Shown here in pieces: positions 6,915 through 13,645 of a stretch of DNA of 17,745 nt. The stretch covers positions 1 to 17,745 of the forward strand of contig CAZIQM010000022.1 of NCBI GenBank assembly GCA_964541635.1, read 5' to 3'. Position numbers and translations under genes: made by a program. This DNA comes from DALYDP01 sp964541635 (GTDB lineage: Bacteria > Patescibacteriota > Gracilibacteria > Peribacterales > Peribacteraceae). The stretch's first letter is position 1; each line of letters opens with the position of its first letter. Under the pieces are notes generated by a model. It searched no databases. It had not been told where the DNA came from and saw only the letters and a program-made list of their open reading frames with translations.

Positions 6915-8956
6915 GAATTTCCCCGTCGGCCATCCGCAGGGTTTGCTACGCGATCCTTTCGCTGGCGTCCGTGTCGCTGTTGGTCGGGGTCGCGATGCCC
7001 GATCTGGCCGGCGTCAACGACGTCACGTTGTACGAGCGGATCGCTTCGCGCGTCGACGCGGTGCGCGACGGGACGAGCGGCTCTGTCGAGAGCGAGTATC
7101 CGCCGTTGGCCACCGCGTTGTTTTGGACCGCGTCGCGTTTGCCGCTTCCGTTCAGCGAGGCATGGTCCGTGGCGATCCTCATCGCCGCCGGCGCGTGCGT
7201 CGTGTACGTTTCCGTGGTCGGCAAAGAGACGGACGCGCCCGTGCTCGTCGCGTCCATGGCACTGTGTTCGTACCTGTTGTCAAACGATCTCGCGTTCGGC
7301 AGGCTCGACGTTTTCGTCGCCTTGCCCCTCGTGCTTTCGATCGTCGCCTTCCGGCAACGACGGTTCGGCGAGGCGGCGGCGTTCGTGACCGTCGCGGCCA
7401 TGATCAAGGCCGTGCCGGTGTTCCTCCTTCCGCTGCTGTTCCTCGCCGCCCCGAACGGCCGCCTGTTGCGCGTCGCGATCGGTGCCTTCGCGTCCGCCGC
7501 CGCGGGCATCGCGGCGCCGCTCCTGATCCTCGGTCCCGGCGCGTTCCTCGGGAACGCGCTGTTCTTCCTGCGCTACCACGGCGGTCGCGGCGTCCAACAC
7601 GAAAGCGTGCTGTCGAATATCGATGCCGCGTGGCGGTGGTTCCACGGGACAAAACCCGACATCAAATACCTGCATAGCACCCTTGAAAACGCATCCGTCC
7701 CTCCCGTTTTCGAGATGCTGTCCAAAGTGTTCGCGCTCGTGTTGCTCGCGGGCGTGCTCCTGCTCGCGTGGAGGGTGATCCGTTCCCGGCGGCAACTGCA
7801 GTTCGACACGGCCGCGATCGCCTTGCTGTTGGGCATGCTCTCCCTCACGCCCGTGCTGTCGCCGCAGTATTTCATGTGGCTCATTCCGCTGCTCGTGTAT
7901 TGGTGCGCGGATCGCGCGGGGGATCCGTCCATGGCGAAAAAGGTCCTTGCGGCTATGGCCACGACCTTTCTCCTCGGTTGGCTGACGTATCTCGTCTACA
8001 AGGCGGGGATCGAAAAGGGAACGGCGTCTGTCATCGCGCTGCACGGCGCGCGCAGCCTCGTGTTGGTCGCCTCTACGGTCGCTTTCCTCGTTGCGCTGGC
8101 GCACAACGGGACGAGCCGTTTGCGCGGCCATCGCCTGCGTTTCGTTGTTCCTCTTCGCGTTCTGGGCGTCGCGGCCCGCGGTCACGGGCGTGACGTACTC
8201 GCGCTCGGCCGACGGCGAATGGATCGGCGGACAGCTGCCGTTGTTCCTCGACAGCGATGGCCCCGACATCCGGGCGACCGTCACGATGCGCCTGTCGCTG
8301 CTCCATCCGGTCATGTTCCGCGTCAAACCCGACGATTGCATCCGTTCGTTGACGATCAACGGGGTGCTCGTCGATCCCCTCATCTCGACGTATTGCGATT
8401 ACGGCACCGGGCGGGATCTCGATCTCTCGCGGTACCTGCGGTGGGGAGTGAACACGTTCGACATCCACGTGCACGACGAAGGAGGAGGGAAGGGCGGCAT
8501 CGATATCGCTCCCAGCGCGATCGATCCGCTCGTGTTCGGCGTCAAACTCTCCTTCGCGGCGTTGCTCGCGTGGCTGGCGTACCTCGCCGTCCGCGCGCGG
8601 CCGCTCCGCGGACGTCCGGAGTTTTTCGTTCCCCTCGCGTTCGGCGTCGTCGAGCGCGTGCTGTACGCCATCGTGTTCGACCAGAACGTCCGGGGGCACG
8701 ACACCGACGGGCACGCGGAGTACGTCAGGTACGTCGCGGACAACCTGCGCATGCCGCACGCGCAAGCCGGATGGGAATTCCACCAGGCGCCGTTGTATTA
8801 CCTCGTCACCGGTTCGTGGATGAGGCTGGCCGAATACGCAGGGTTTTCGGATTCCGCCGCGATGACGCAGGTGCGGATCTTTTCGCTCCTCTGCTCCGTC
8901 GCCAGCGTCGCGCTGTGCGCGTGGATCATTTCCATGCTGCTTCACAAGAAAAATGA
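6911..8956 (+). CDS. GT87-type (DUF2029) polyprenyl-phosphate-dependent mannosyltransferase; reading frame overruns into next gene
   Basis: Residues 1 to about 393 form a GT-C membrane enzyme of the GT87 type. The first loop has D37 in NDVTLYERI and the YPPL motif at 63-66. Next come FGRLDVFVALPL, then IKAVPVFLLPL, where a helix follows the invariant-type lysine, and FLRYHGGRGVQHES, a well-known GT87 feature. Family members of this type use polyprenyl-phosphate-mannose outside the membrane. The ATG at 6911 overlaps the upstream stop (ATGA). Oddity: no stop occurs at the end of the membrane domain. The frame stays open to 8956, adding about 288 arginine-rich residues that look like out-of-frame reading of the gene starting at 8091. 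The true protein probably ends near 8090-8110, through a lost stop, an indel, or fusion to the next gene. The stated end is the literal stop. Confidence 0.7.
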   Translation: MRISPSAIRRVCYAILSLASVSLLVGVAMPDLAGVNDVTLYERIASRVDAVRDGTSGSVESEYPPLATALFWTASRLPLPFSEAWSVAILIAAGACVVYVSVVGKETDAPVLVASMALCSYLLSNDLAFGRLDVFVALPLVLSIVAFRQRRFGEAAAFVTVAAMIKAVPVFLLPLLFLAAPNGRLLRVAIGAFASAAAGIAAPLLILGPGAFLGNALFFLRYHGGRGVQHESVLSNIDAAWRWFHGTKPDIKYLHSTLENASVPPVFEMLSKVFALVLLAGVLLLAWRVIRSRRQLQFDTAAIALLLGMLSLTPVLSPQYFMWLIPLLVYWCADRAGDPSMAKKVLAAMATTFLLGWLTYLVYKAGIEKGTASVIALHGARSLVLVASTVAFLVALAHNGTSRLRGHRLRFVVPLRVLGVAARGHGRDVLALGRRRMDRRTAAVVPRQRWPRHPGDRHDAPVAAPSGHVPRQTRRLHPFVDDQRGARRSPHLDVLRLRHRAGSRSLAVPAVGSEHVRHPRARRRRREGRHRYRSQRDRSARVRRQTLLRGVARVAGVPRRPRAAAPRTSGVFRSPRVRRRRARAVRHRVRPERPGARHRRARGVRQVRRGQPAHAARASRMGIPPGAVVLPRHRFVDEAGRIRRVFGFRRDDAGADLFAPLLRRQRRAVRVDHFHAASQEK

Positions 8957-9866
8957 GAGGACCGTCGCCGTGGCCGCCGGCGTCCTCGCGGTTTCCTTGC
9001 CGTCGTTCGTCTTCGTCGCGTCGCGCATCGGAAACGACGCGCTGTACCAGCCCCTCGCGCTCGCGCTGTTCGCGTTCCTCTTGCGATGGTGGAAGCGCGG
9101 GCACCCGAAGGATTGGTACGTCGCGTGCGTGTTCTTCGCGGCCGCTTTCCTCGCGAAGGTGAGCGCCCTCGCGTTCGCTCCGGTCATGCTCGTGCTGTTC
9201 TGTTTCCGTCCGCGCGCCGTGCGTTGGCGCGCGATGTTCCGTACGGCGATGTGGTCGGGGTTGCTCGTCGCGGCGATCGCCGGGTGGTATCCCGCCGTGC
9301 GCCTGCTCGAGCCCGAGACGTCGAAAACGTTCTCGCTCGGGAACGACGGCATGAGCGGCGACCTTTCCGTCGACAATTCCGTCGCGAACTTCGCCACTTT
9401 CAACCCCGTGATGATCCTTCGCATTCCCTACAACGATCCGTGGAATGACAACGCGCGAAGGGCCTACTACTGGGAATACTTCTACCGCTCCGCGTTCTTC
9501 GGCGAATTCGGGTTCGACCAACGCCTCCGCGGCGTTTCCGTCATGCTGCTGTTCCTCGGGTTCGGGGGGGTGCTCCTGGCGTTCGCGGGAGCGGCTCGTG
9601 ACCTCCTCAGGCATTTCGTCGCTTCGCTGCCCGTGTCGTCGTTCGCGCTCGCGATGGTGTCATCAAGCCTGCTCTATCGGTTGAGTTTCGGATACGCGGC
9701 CAACCAGGATTTCCGGTTCGTCACCGTCCTCATCGTCCCCGTCGCGTACTTCGCCGCGCGAGGGGCGTTGGCTGCGGGCCGAAACGAAAAAGCCGCGACG
9801 ATAGGACTCCTGTCGCTGGGGTGCCTGTGCGCGTTTTTCGACCTCGCGCTGTACGTTTTGGCCTGA
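8091..9866 (+). CDS. GT-C (GT39-like) glycosyltransferase, paralogue of the 3704 gene
   Basis: A 591-residue membrane enzyme with the same plan as the gene at 3704. TM1 lies at about residues 8-26, and a beta-rich outer domain follows at about residues 30-145 with KPDDCIRSLTING and WGVNTFDIHVHD. Its cysteines, C83 and C102, have exactly the same spacing as C86/C105 in the paralogue. The catalytic-type loop with GHAEY (H208) and GWEFHQAPLYYL (W228) comes next, then SRIGNDALYQPLAL. The start is a TTG, the first possible start after an upstream stop. It is supported by alignment with the paralogue, which has the same number of residues before TM1. No Shine-Dalgarno site is seen, and the upstream reading frame does not stop nearby, so how translation starts here is unclear. 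It may be the second half of a fusion protein. Confidence 0.8.
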   Translation: MRWRTTGRAVCAAIACVSLFLFAFWASRPAVTGVTYSRSADGEWIGGQLPLFLDSDGPDIRATVTMRLSLLHPVMFRVKPDDCIRSLTINGVLVDPLISTYCDYGTGRDLDLSRYLRWGVNTFDIHVHDEGGGKGGIDIAPSAIDPLVFGVKLSFAALLAWLAYLAVRARPLRGRPEFFVPLAFGVVERVLYAIVFDQNVRGHDTDGHAEYVRYVADNLRMPHAQAGWEFHQAPLYYLVTGSWMRLAEYAGFSDSAAMTQVRIFSLLCSVASVALCAWIISMLLHKKNERTVAVAAGVLAVSLPSFVFVASRIGNDALYQPLALALFAFLLRWWKRGHPKDWYVACVFFAAAFLAKVSALAFAPVMLVLFCFRPRAVRWRAMFRTAMWSGLLVAAIAGWYPAVRLLEPETSKTFSLGNDGMSGDLSVDNSVANFATFNPVMILRIPYNDPWNDNARRAYYWEYFYRSAFFGEFGFDQRLRGVSVMLLFLGFGGVLLAFAGAARDLLRHFVASLPVSSFALAMVSSSLLYRLSFGYAANQDFRFVTVLIVPVAYFAARGALAAGRNEKAATIGLLSLGCLCAFFDLALYVLA

Positions 9867-9869
9867 CGA

Positions 9870-9895
9870 CGGTCCCGGTGCGTCGGACGCGACCG
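9870..9895 (+). other. Imperfect hairpin after the glycosyltransferase run
   Basis: CGGTC (9870-9874) pairs with GACCG (9891-9895), and inside it GCGT pairs with ACGC around CGG, with a five-base bulge. No T-run follows, so this is not a standard intrinsic terminator. It could slow transcript decay, or be chance in GC-rich DNA. Confidence 0.2.
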
Positions 9896-9927
9896 AAATC
9901 GAGATGCAATCGGGCTGCTGCCTCGCG

Positions 9928-9933
9928 TAGTAT
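9928..9933 (+). promoter_or_regulatory. Putative -10 box of the GT2 gene, leaderless spacing
   Basis: TAGTAT ends exactly 6 bases before the ATG at 9940, so the expected transcription start is the A of the start codon itself. No good -35 is visible at 16-18 bases. The pattern matches TAGTAT before the S41 protease gene. Confidence 0.5.
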
Positions 9934-9939
9934 GCGGAC

Positions 9940-10626
9940 ATGCAGCTCAGTGTTGTTTTGCCGTGTTACAACGAAGAAGCCAACGTCCGCGCGACGCTCG
10001 AGGAAGTCCTCGCATGGGCGGCGGGCGTGCACGGCGGATGCGAGATCGTCGCCGTCGACGACGGGTCGTCCGATTCCACCCCGGTGATCCTGGGCGAGAT
10101 GGCCGCGAAGCATCCGTCGATCCGCGTGGTGCGTCATGCGGAGAACGGCGGATACGGACGGGCGGTGCGTTCGGGGTGTGATGCGGCCACGGGCGAATGG
10201 ATCGCGTTCATGGACAGCGACGGCCAGTTCCGTATCGAGGACCTGGGCATGCTCCTCCCGTATTTGCGGGACTTCGCGTTCGTGACCGGGCGCCGTCGCC
10301 GGCGCGCGGACCCGCTTCCGCGCGTGGTGTACGGCAAGGTGCTCGCGTTCTTCAACCTCTTCGTGTTCGGCATGTGGATCCGCGACGTGAACTGCGGACT
10401 CAAGGTGTTCCGCCGTGAGATCTGGCAAACGATCCGTCCGGAGCACGGCATCGAGAAGCTGTTCAACGCCGAGATGTTCCTGCGCCTCAAGCGCGCGAAG
10501 ATCGCCTGGAAACAGGTGCCGGTGCCGCACCATCCGCGCCGCGCGGGCGTCCCGACGGGCGCTTCCGGCCGCGCGCTCCAGCGCATGATGAAAGAAGTCT
10601 CCTCGCTCAGGCGCGCGATGCGCTGA
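9940..10626 (+). CDS. GT2 glycosyltransferase, dolichol/polyprenyl-phosphate hexose synthase-like
   Basis: A 228-residue GT-A fold enzyme that should move a hexose (mannose in the best-known members) from a nucleotide sugar to polyprenyl phosphate on the cytoplasmic side. The product would be the donor for GT-C enzymes. It opens with LSVVLPCYNEEANV. VDDGSSD (D40, D41) binds the nucleotide, the metal-binding DSD of MDSDGQF is at residues 92-94, and DVNCGLKVFRRE is the typical acceptor-loop segment. There is no C-terminal GtrA-like membrane domain. The tail is short and basic (SLRRAMR), so it is likely a peripheral enzyme, the simple DPM1-like form. It follows the four-gene GT-C run but has its own -10 at leaderless spacing. 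It converges on the PMT gene with only 3 bases between stops. The function class is secure; the sugar is not. Confidence 0.9.
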   Translation: MQLSVVLPCYNEEANVRATLEEVLAWAAGVHGGCEIVAVDDGSSDSTPVILGEMAAKHPSIRVVRHAENGGYGRAVRSGCDAATGEWIAFMDSDGQFRIEDLGMLLPYLRDFAFVTGRRRRRADPLPRVVYGKVLAFFNLFVFGMWIRDVNCGLKVFRREIWQTIRPEHGIEKLFNAEMFLRLKRAKIAWKQVPVPHHPRRAGVPTGASGRALQRMMKEVSSLRRAMR

Positions 10627-10629
10627 CGC

Positions 10630-12129
10630 TCAGGACTTCGTGGGGATCGCCAGCGGGTGCGGCGCTTCGCATTCCACGCAGTGCAGGTCCCACAGTTTGA
10701 AGATCGCGCGCGCGGTCACCTGGTCGTCCGTGAGCGGTTCGTAATACGTGAATTGCCTGTAGGCCTGGAAGCCGAGGAACGACGCGACGGCGAAACCGAG
10801 CAGGACCATCGACCGCCGGCGGTCCGACAGCGTCCACCGGCCGACGCCCTTCACCGACAGGAGCACGATGCCCGTGACGATGAACGAGAAGAGCAGGGGC
10901 AGGAAGTAGTGGTACAGGTACATGACCCGCTCGATGCGGCTGACGGCGACGAGGTAGCAGGCGTACAGCAACAGCAGCGTCCCGAGCTCGAAATGCCAGG
11001 GCGATTTCTTCGCGTCGTGCACGACGTACGGCGCGAGGAACAGCACGGTCCCGACGAGCATGCAGGCGAGCGCGACCAACCACGTGACCGGGTTGGGCAC
11101 GAGGTACAGGTAGCGGTACGAATAGCCGTCGGGCGTCTCCCACCGGTAGTTGATGGTGCGGGCGCCGATGGGCCACAGGAACCACGGGCTGCCGTTTTCG
11201 TCGTCTTTCGCCAGGTCCAATTTGGGCACGCCCGCTTCGTAGTGGGAGACGAAGCGCATGGCGTCGCCGAGGAGCACGGGGAACGCCGCCGGCGAAGCGG
11301 TGGCGCCCGCGTCGATGTAGGCTTTCGCCCGTTCCGAGGATTGGTAGTAGCCGTCGTCCGGCAGGCGGGGTTCCACCGTGCCGATGAGGGCGAAGTGGAC
11401 GTACCACACGCCGACGAACACCGCGAGGAACGCGCCGCCCGCTGCGGCCACGAAGCGCATCATCCGGTCGCGATCGGAACGCATGGTCCACAGGATCAGC
11501 GGCACGACCAGGATCAATATGAGCGCGAAGGCCTTGGTCGTCATGGCGCACCCGAAGGCGGCTCCGAACAGCAGCGACGCGTGCACGACGTTCGATCCGG
11601 GACGCGGCCGCACGAGCAGGAGGAACGCGAGCATCGTCGCCATCGCGAAGAAGAGCAGGATCGAGTCCAGCATGGCCGATCGCCCGTGCACGATGAGCGC
11701 GTTGTCGAACGCGTAGGGCAGCGAGAGCAGCATCGACCACGTCGCGTTGCGGCACAGCACGAAGAAGATGGCGTAGAGCAGTCCGGCGGTGAGCCAGGCG
11801 AACAACACGGGGAAGAGGCGGTAGCCCGTGAAATCGAAGCCTTCGGGCGGGTTGGTGGCGTAGTCCGTCTTCAGGAATTGGTCGTCGCGTTCGTTGCGCT
11901 GGAGCAAGCCCTCGCCCGCGGCGATGAGCAGCTTGGCGAGCGGGGGATGCGGCTCCATGAAGAAGACGCCGTTCAGGTACTTTTGGGCGCTGGCGATGTG
12001 GTAGTTCTCGTCCCAGAAGAGCGCCTGCGGCCGCGAGAAGCCGCTGACGATCGTTGCGAAGGAGAGGACCGCGAGGAAGGCCAGGGGAAGCCAGTGCTCA
12101 CGGGAAAGGAAGCGTTCGACGGTCGACAT
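10630..12129 (-). CDS. PMT-type (GT39) dolichyl-phosphate-mannose-protein mannosyltransferase-like
   Basis: A 499-residue polytopic enzyme. TM1 (about residues 13-30) is followed by the catalytic acidic pair D40-E41 in WDENYHIASAQKYLNG, then MEPHPPLAKLL (residues 58-68), the hallmark of PMT/POMT-like proteins. The later region has WFLWPIGARTINYRWE and LVPNPVTWL, and near the end LYHYFLPLLF, all matching the C-terminal part of bacterial PMTs. Known members transfer mannose from polyprenyl-phosphate-mannose to Ser/Thr of exported proteins, so this gene makes protein O-glycosylation a real possibility. The GT2 enzyme encoded on the facing strand could make the donor. The start at 12129 lies exactly 6 bases after a TACACT box, as expected for a leaderless transcript. 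The C-terminal residues TKS end 3 bases from the GT2 stop. Confidence 0.9.
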   Translation of the reverse strand: MSTVERFLSREHWLPLAFLAVLSFATIVSGFSRPQALFWDENYHIASAQKYLNGVFFMEPHPPLAKLLIAAGEGLLQRNERDDQFLKTDYATNPPEGFDFTGYRLFPVLFAWLTAGLLYAIFFVLCRNATWSMLLSLPYAFDNALIVHGRSAMLDSILLFFAMATMLAFLLLVRPRPGSNVVHASLLFGAAFGCAMTTKAFALILILVVPLILWTMRSDRDRMMRFVAAAGGAFLAVFVGVWYVHFALIGTVEPRLPDDGYYQSSERAKAYIDAGATASPAAFPVLLGDAMRFVSHYEAGVPKLDLAKDDENGSPWFLWPIGARTINYRWETPDGYSYRYLYLVPNPVTWLVALACMLVGTVLFLAPYVVHDAKKSPWHFELGTLLLLYACYLVAVSRIERVMYLYHYFLPLLFSFIVTGIVLLSVKGVGRWTLSDRRRSMVLLGFAVASFLGFQAYRQFTYYEPLTDDQVTARAIFKLWDLHCVECEAPHPLAIPTKS

Positions 12130-12135
12130 GCCGGG

Positions 12136-12141
12136 AGTGTA
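12136..12141 (-). promoter_or_regulatory. Putative -10 box of the PMT gene, leaderless spacing
   Basis: On the minus strand TACACT (12141-12136) ends 6 bases before the ATG at 12129, predicting initiation on the start codon. No clear -35 is seen. It faces the PrsW promoter across an 89-base divergent region. Confidence 0.5.
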
Positions 12142-12183
12142 CCGCAGGGGTGGCTTTCGGGTATCCCGCGTGCGAGGCCTCTA

Positions 12184-12212
12184 TTGAAGAATAAGCCAAA
12201 AAATGGTACAAT
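12184..12212 (+). promoter_or_regulatory. Promoter of the prsW-like gene, near-consensus and leaderless
   Basis: TTGAAG (12184-12189), exactly 17 bases, then TACAAT (12207-12212). This is close to the sigma-70 consensus and lies in an A-rich stretch unlike its surroundings. The -10 ends 6 bases before the ATG at 12219, so the transcript should begin at the A of the start codon. It is the clearest promoter in the window. Confidence 0.7.
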
Positions 12213-12218
12213 ATCTCG

Positions 12219-13568
12219 ATGTCTCCGAACCTCTTTTCCCTCGACGATCTCAGCCTCGTGCGCACCTTGCCGGTCCTCGTGGCGGTCGGCGCGCTCGCGT
12301 GCGCGGACCTGATCCGCCGGTGGAAGCACAAACCGACGCACCTCCTCTTCGCGGTCGTCCTGGGCACGTTCCTCTCCGTGGGTTTGATCAAAGCGGTTGA
12401 AGCGGGGATCGTCGCGGGCCAGGCGAGTCCGTTCGTGGTCGCCGCGATCGTCACCTGCGTCGCGATCGCGTGGCGCTGCCTCTTCGGTCCGTGGGAAGTG
12501 CAAACGAAGGCGGCCGTGCTCGGCGTCTTCCTCTTCTGGGTGGCGGCGCACATGTTGTGGCGCCAGGATTCCCAAGAGCAAGCCGTCCGCCTGCTCGCCG
12601 CGGGCGTGGCGATCGTCCCCGCCGTGGTGTGGATCCTTTTGTTCCTCAAATACCACGCGGAGCGCGCGGGCGTCGTGGTGCTCCTCTTCTTCGCCGGCAT
12701 GCTGGCGACCGCCCCGATCCTTTTTTACGACCTCCTCGTCCGCCGCGGCGTCGAGATGCAGTTCTTCCTCTTCAGCGTGAAGCCGGAAAGCTTCGGCGGA
12801 TCGGTGCAGGATTTCGTGGGTTCGCACCTGCAGCTCGACCGGGGGTTCGCGACCACCGTCGCCGTGTCGTTCCTCACGTTCGTGTTCGTGGCCGTCATCG
12901 AGGAGTTCAGCAAATACTGGGTCCTTAGCAGGACGGCCAAGCCGCTGTTTCGCAGCGTCGACGACGTGCTCCAGCTCTCGATCGTCGTCGCGATCGGGTT
13001 CGCGTTCGCCGAGAACATCGTGAATCCCGTGTACTTCACCGCGTTCGTCCGCGAGTACCTCATGCACGGCGCCGCGGGCGACACGATCGACTTCGTCGGC
13101 AACGTCCTCGGTCGCTCCGTCCTCACGACGATGGTCCACGTGCTCTCGACGGGCGTCATGGGCTACTTCTTCGCGTTGTCGATCTTCGCCGGTCCCTACC
13201 TCACGGAACGGCACAAAGCCGGGCACGCCTACCGCCTCACGCGCGGCCTCCACGCGCTCATGCGCGTTCCCGAAGCGTCGGTCTTCCGCGTGAACATGCT
13301 CGCGATCGGCTTCGCGTGCGCGGTCACGCTCCACGCCGTGTTCAACTTCCTCGTCACCATCCCGGAACTCCTTCCCGGCAACCCGAACACGCTCGGCGAC
13401 TTCTTCCCGTCGATGCCCGGCTTCCTCGCCCGCGTCCCGTTCCTCATGGTGCCGTCGCTCCTGTACGTCGTGGGCGGGTTCTGGTTGCTCACGTCGCTCT
13501 TCCTGCGCAAGGAGAACATGGTCGAGCTCGGGCACCTGCGGTCCGAAGCGGCGGGGGAGGAGGATTAA
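12219..13568 (+). CDS. prsW: PrsW-family intramembrane protease
   Basis: A 449-residue membrane protein with the signature of the PrsW branch of the Abi/CAAX protease superfamily. The motifs are EExxK (E228, E229, K232 in VIEEFSKYW), FxxxEN (F261, E265, N266 in FAFAEN), a histidine in the helix MVHVLSTGVMG (H307), and a last histidine in TLHAVFNF (H372). In Bacillus subtilis the relative cleaves the anti-sigma factor RsiW after antimicrobial-peptide or envelope stress. Here no anti-sigma gene is adjacent, so the substrate is unknown. About half the protein lies before the catalytic core and consists of hydrophobic segments, longer than the roughly 200-residue B. subtilis protein. It has the best promoter in the window, divergent from the PMT gene. 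A separate promoter drives the S41 protease downstream. Confidence 0.88.
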   Translation: MSPNLFSLDDLSLVRTLPVLVAVGALACADLIRRWKHKPTHLLFAVVLGTFLSVGLIKAVEAGIVAGQASPFVVAAIVTCVAIAWRCLFGPWEVQTKAAVLGVFLFWVAAHMLWRQDSQEQAVRLLAAGVAIVPAVVWILLFLKYHAERAGVVVLLFFAGMLATAPILFYDLLVRRGVEMQFFLFSVKPESFGGSVQDFVGSHLQLDRGFATTVAVSFLTFVFVAVIEEFSKYWVLSRTAKPLFRSVDDVLQLSIVVAIGFAFAENIVNPVYFTAFVREYLMHGAAGDTIDFVGNVLGRSVLTTMVHVLSTGVMGYFFALSIFAGPYLTERHKAGHAYRLTRGLHALMRVPEASVFRVNMLAIGFACAVTLHAVFNFLVTIPELLPGNPNTLGDFFPSMPGFLARVPFLMVPSLLYVVGGFWLLTSLFLRKENMVELGHLRSEAAGEED

Positions 13569-13607
13569 GGAAACGTGAAGGCGTCGGGCGTTTTTTCGCG
13601 TATACGC

Positions 13608-13637
13608 TGTACACCGCGAACCCGCGCCGCGTAGTAT
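13608..13637 (+). promoter_or_regulatory. Putative promoter of the S41 protease gene
   Basis: TGTACA (13608-13613), an 18-base spacer, then TAGTAT (13632-13637), ending 8 bases before the ATG at 13646. The predicted leader is about two bases. The -10 is identical to that of the GT2 gene. Confidence 0.45.
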
Positions 13638-13645
13638 TGCCCGCG

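Noticed and set aside
10657..12312. 551-codon open frame on the plus strand
   Set aside because: It is antisense to the well-supported PMT gene and consists of Arg/Gln/Glu-rich low-complexity sequence.
11973..13535. 520-codon open frame on the minus strand over prsW
   Set aside because: Glu/His/Arg-rich with no domain, crossing the divergent promoter region and part of the PMT gene. The plus-strand PrsW motifs are unambiguous.
13316..13645. Long N-terminal extension of the S41 protease reading frame
   Set aside because: It overlaps prsW out of frame, has shadow-like composition, and would bury the signal peptide at 13646 inside the protein.
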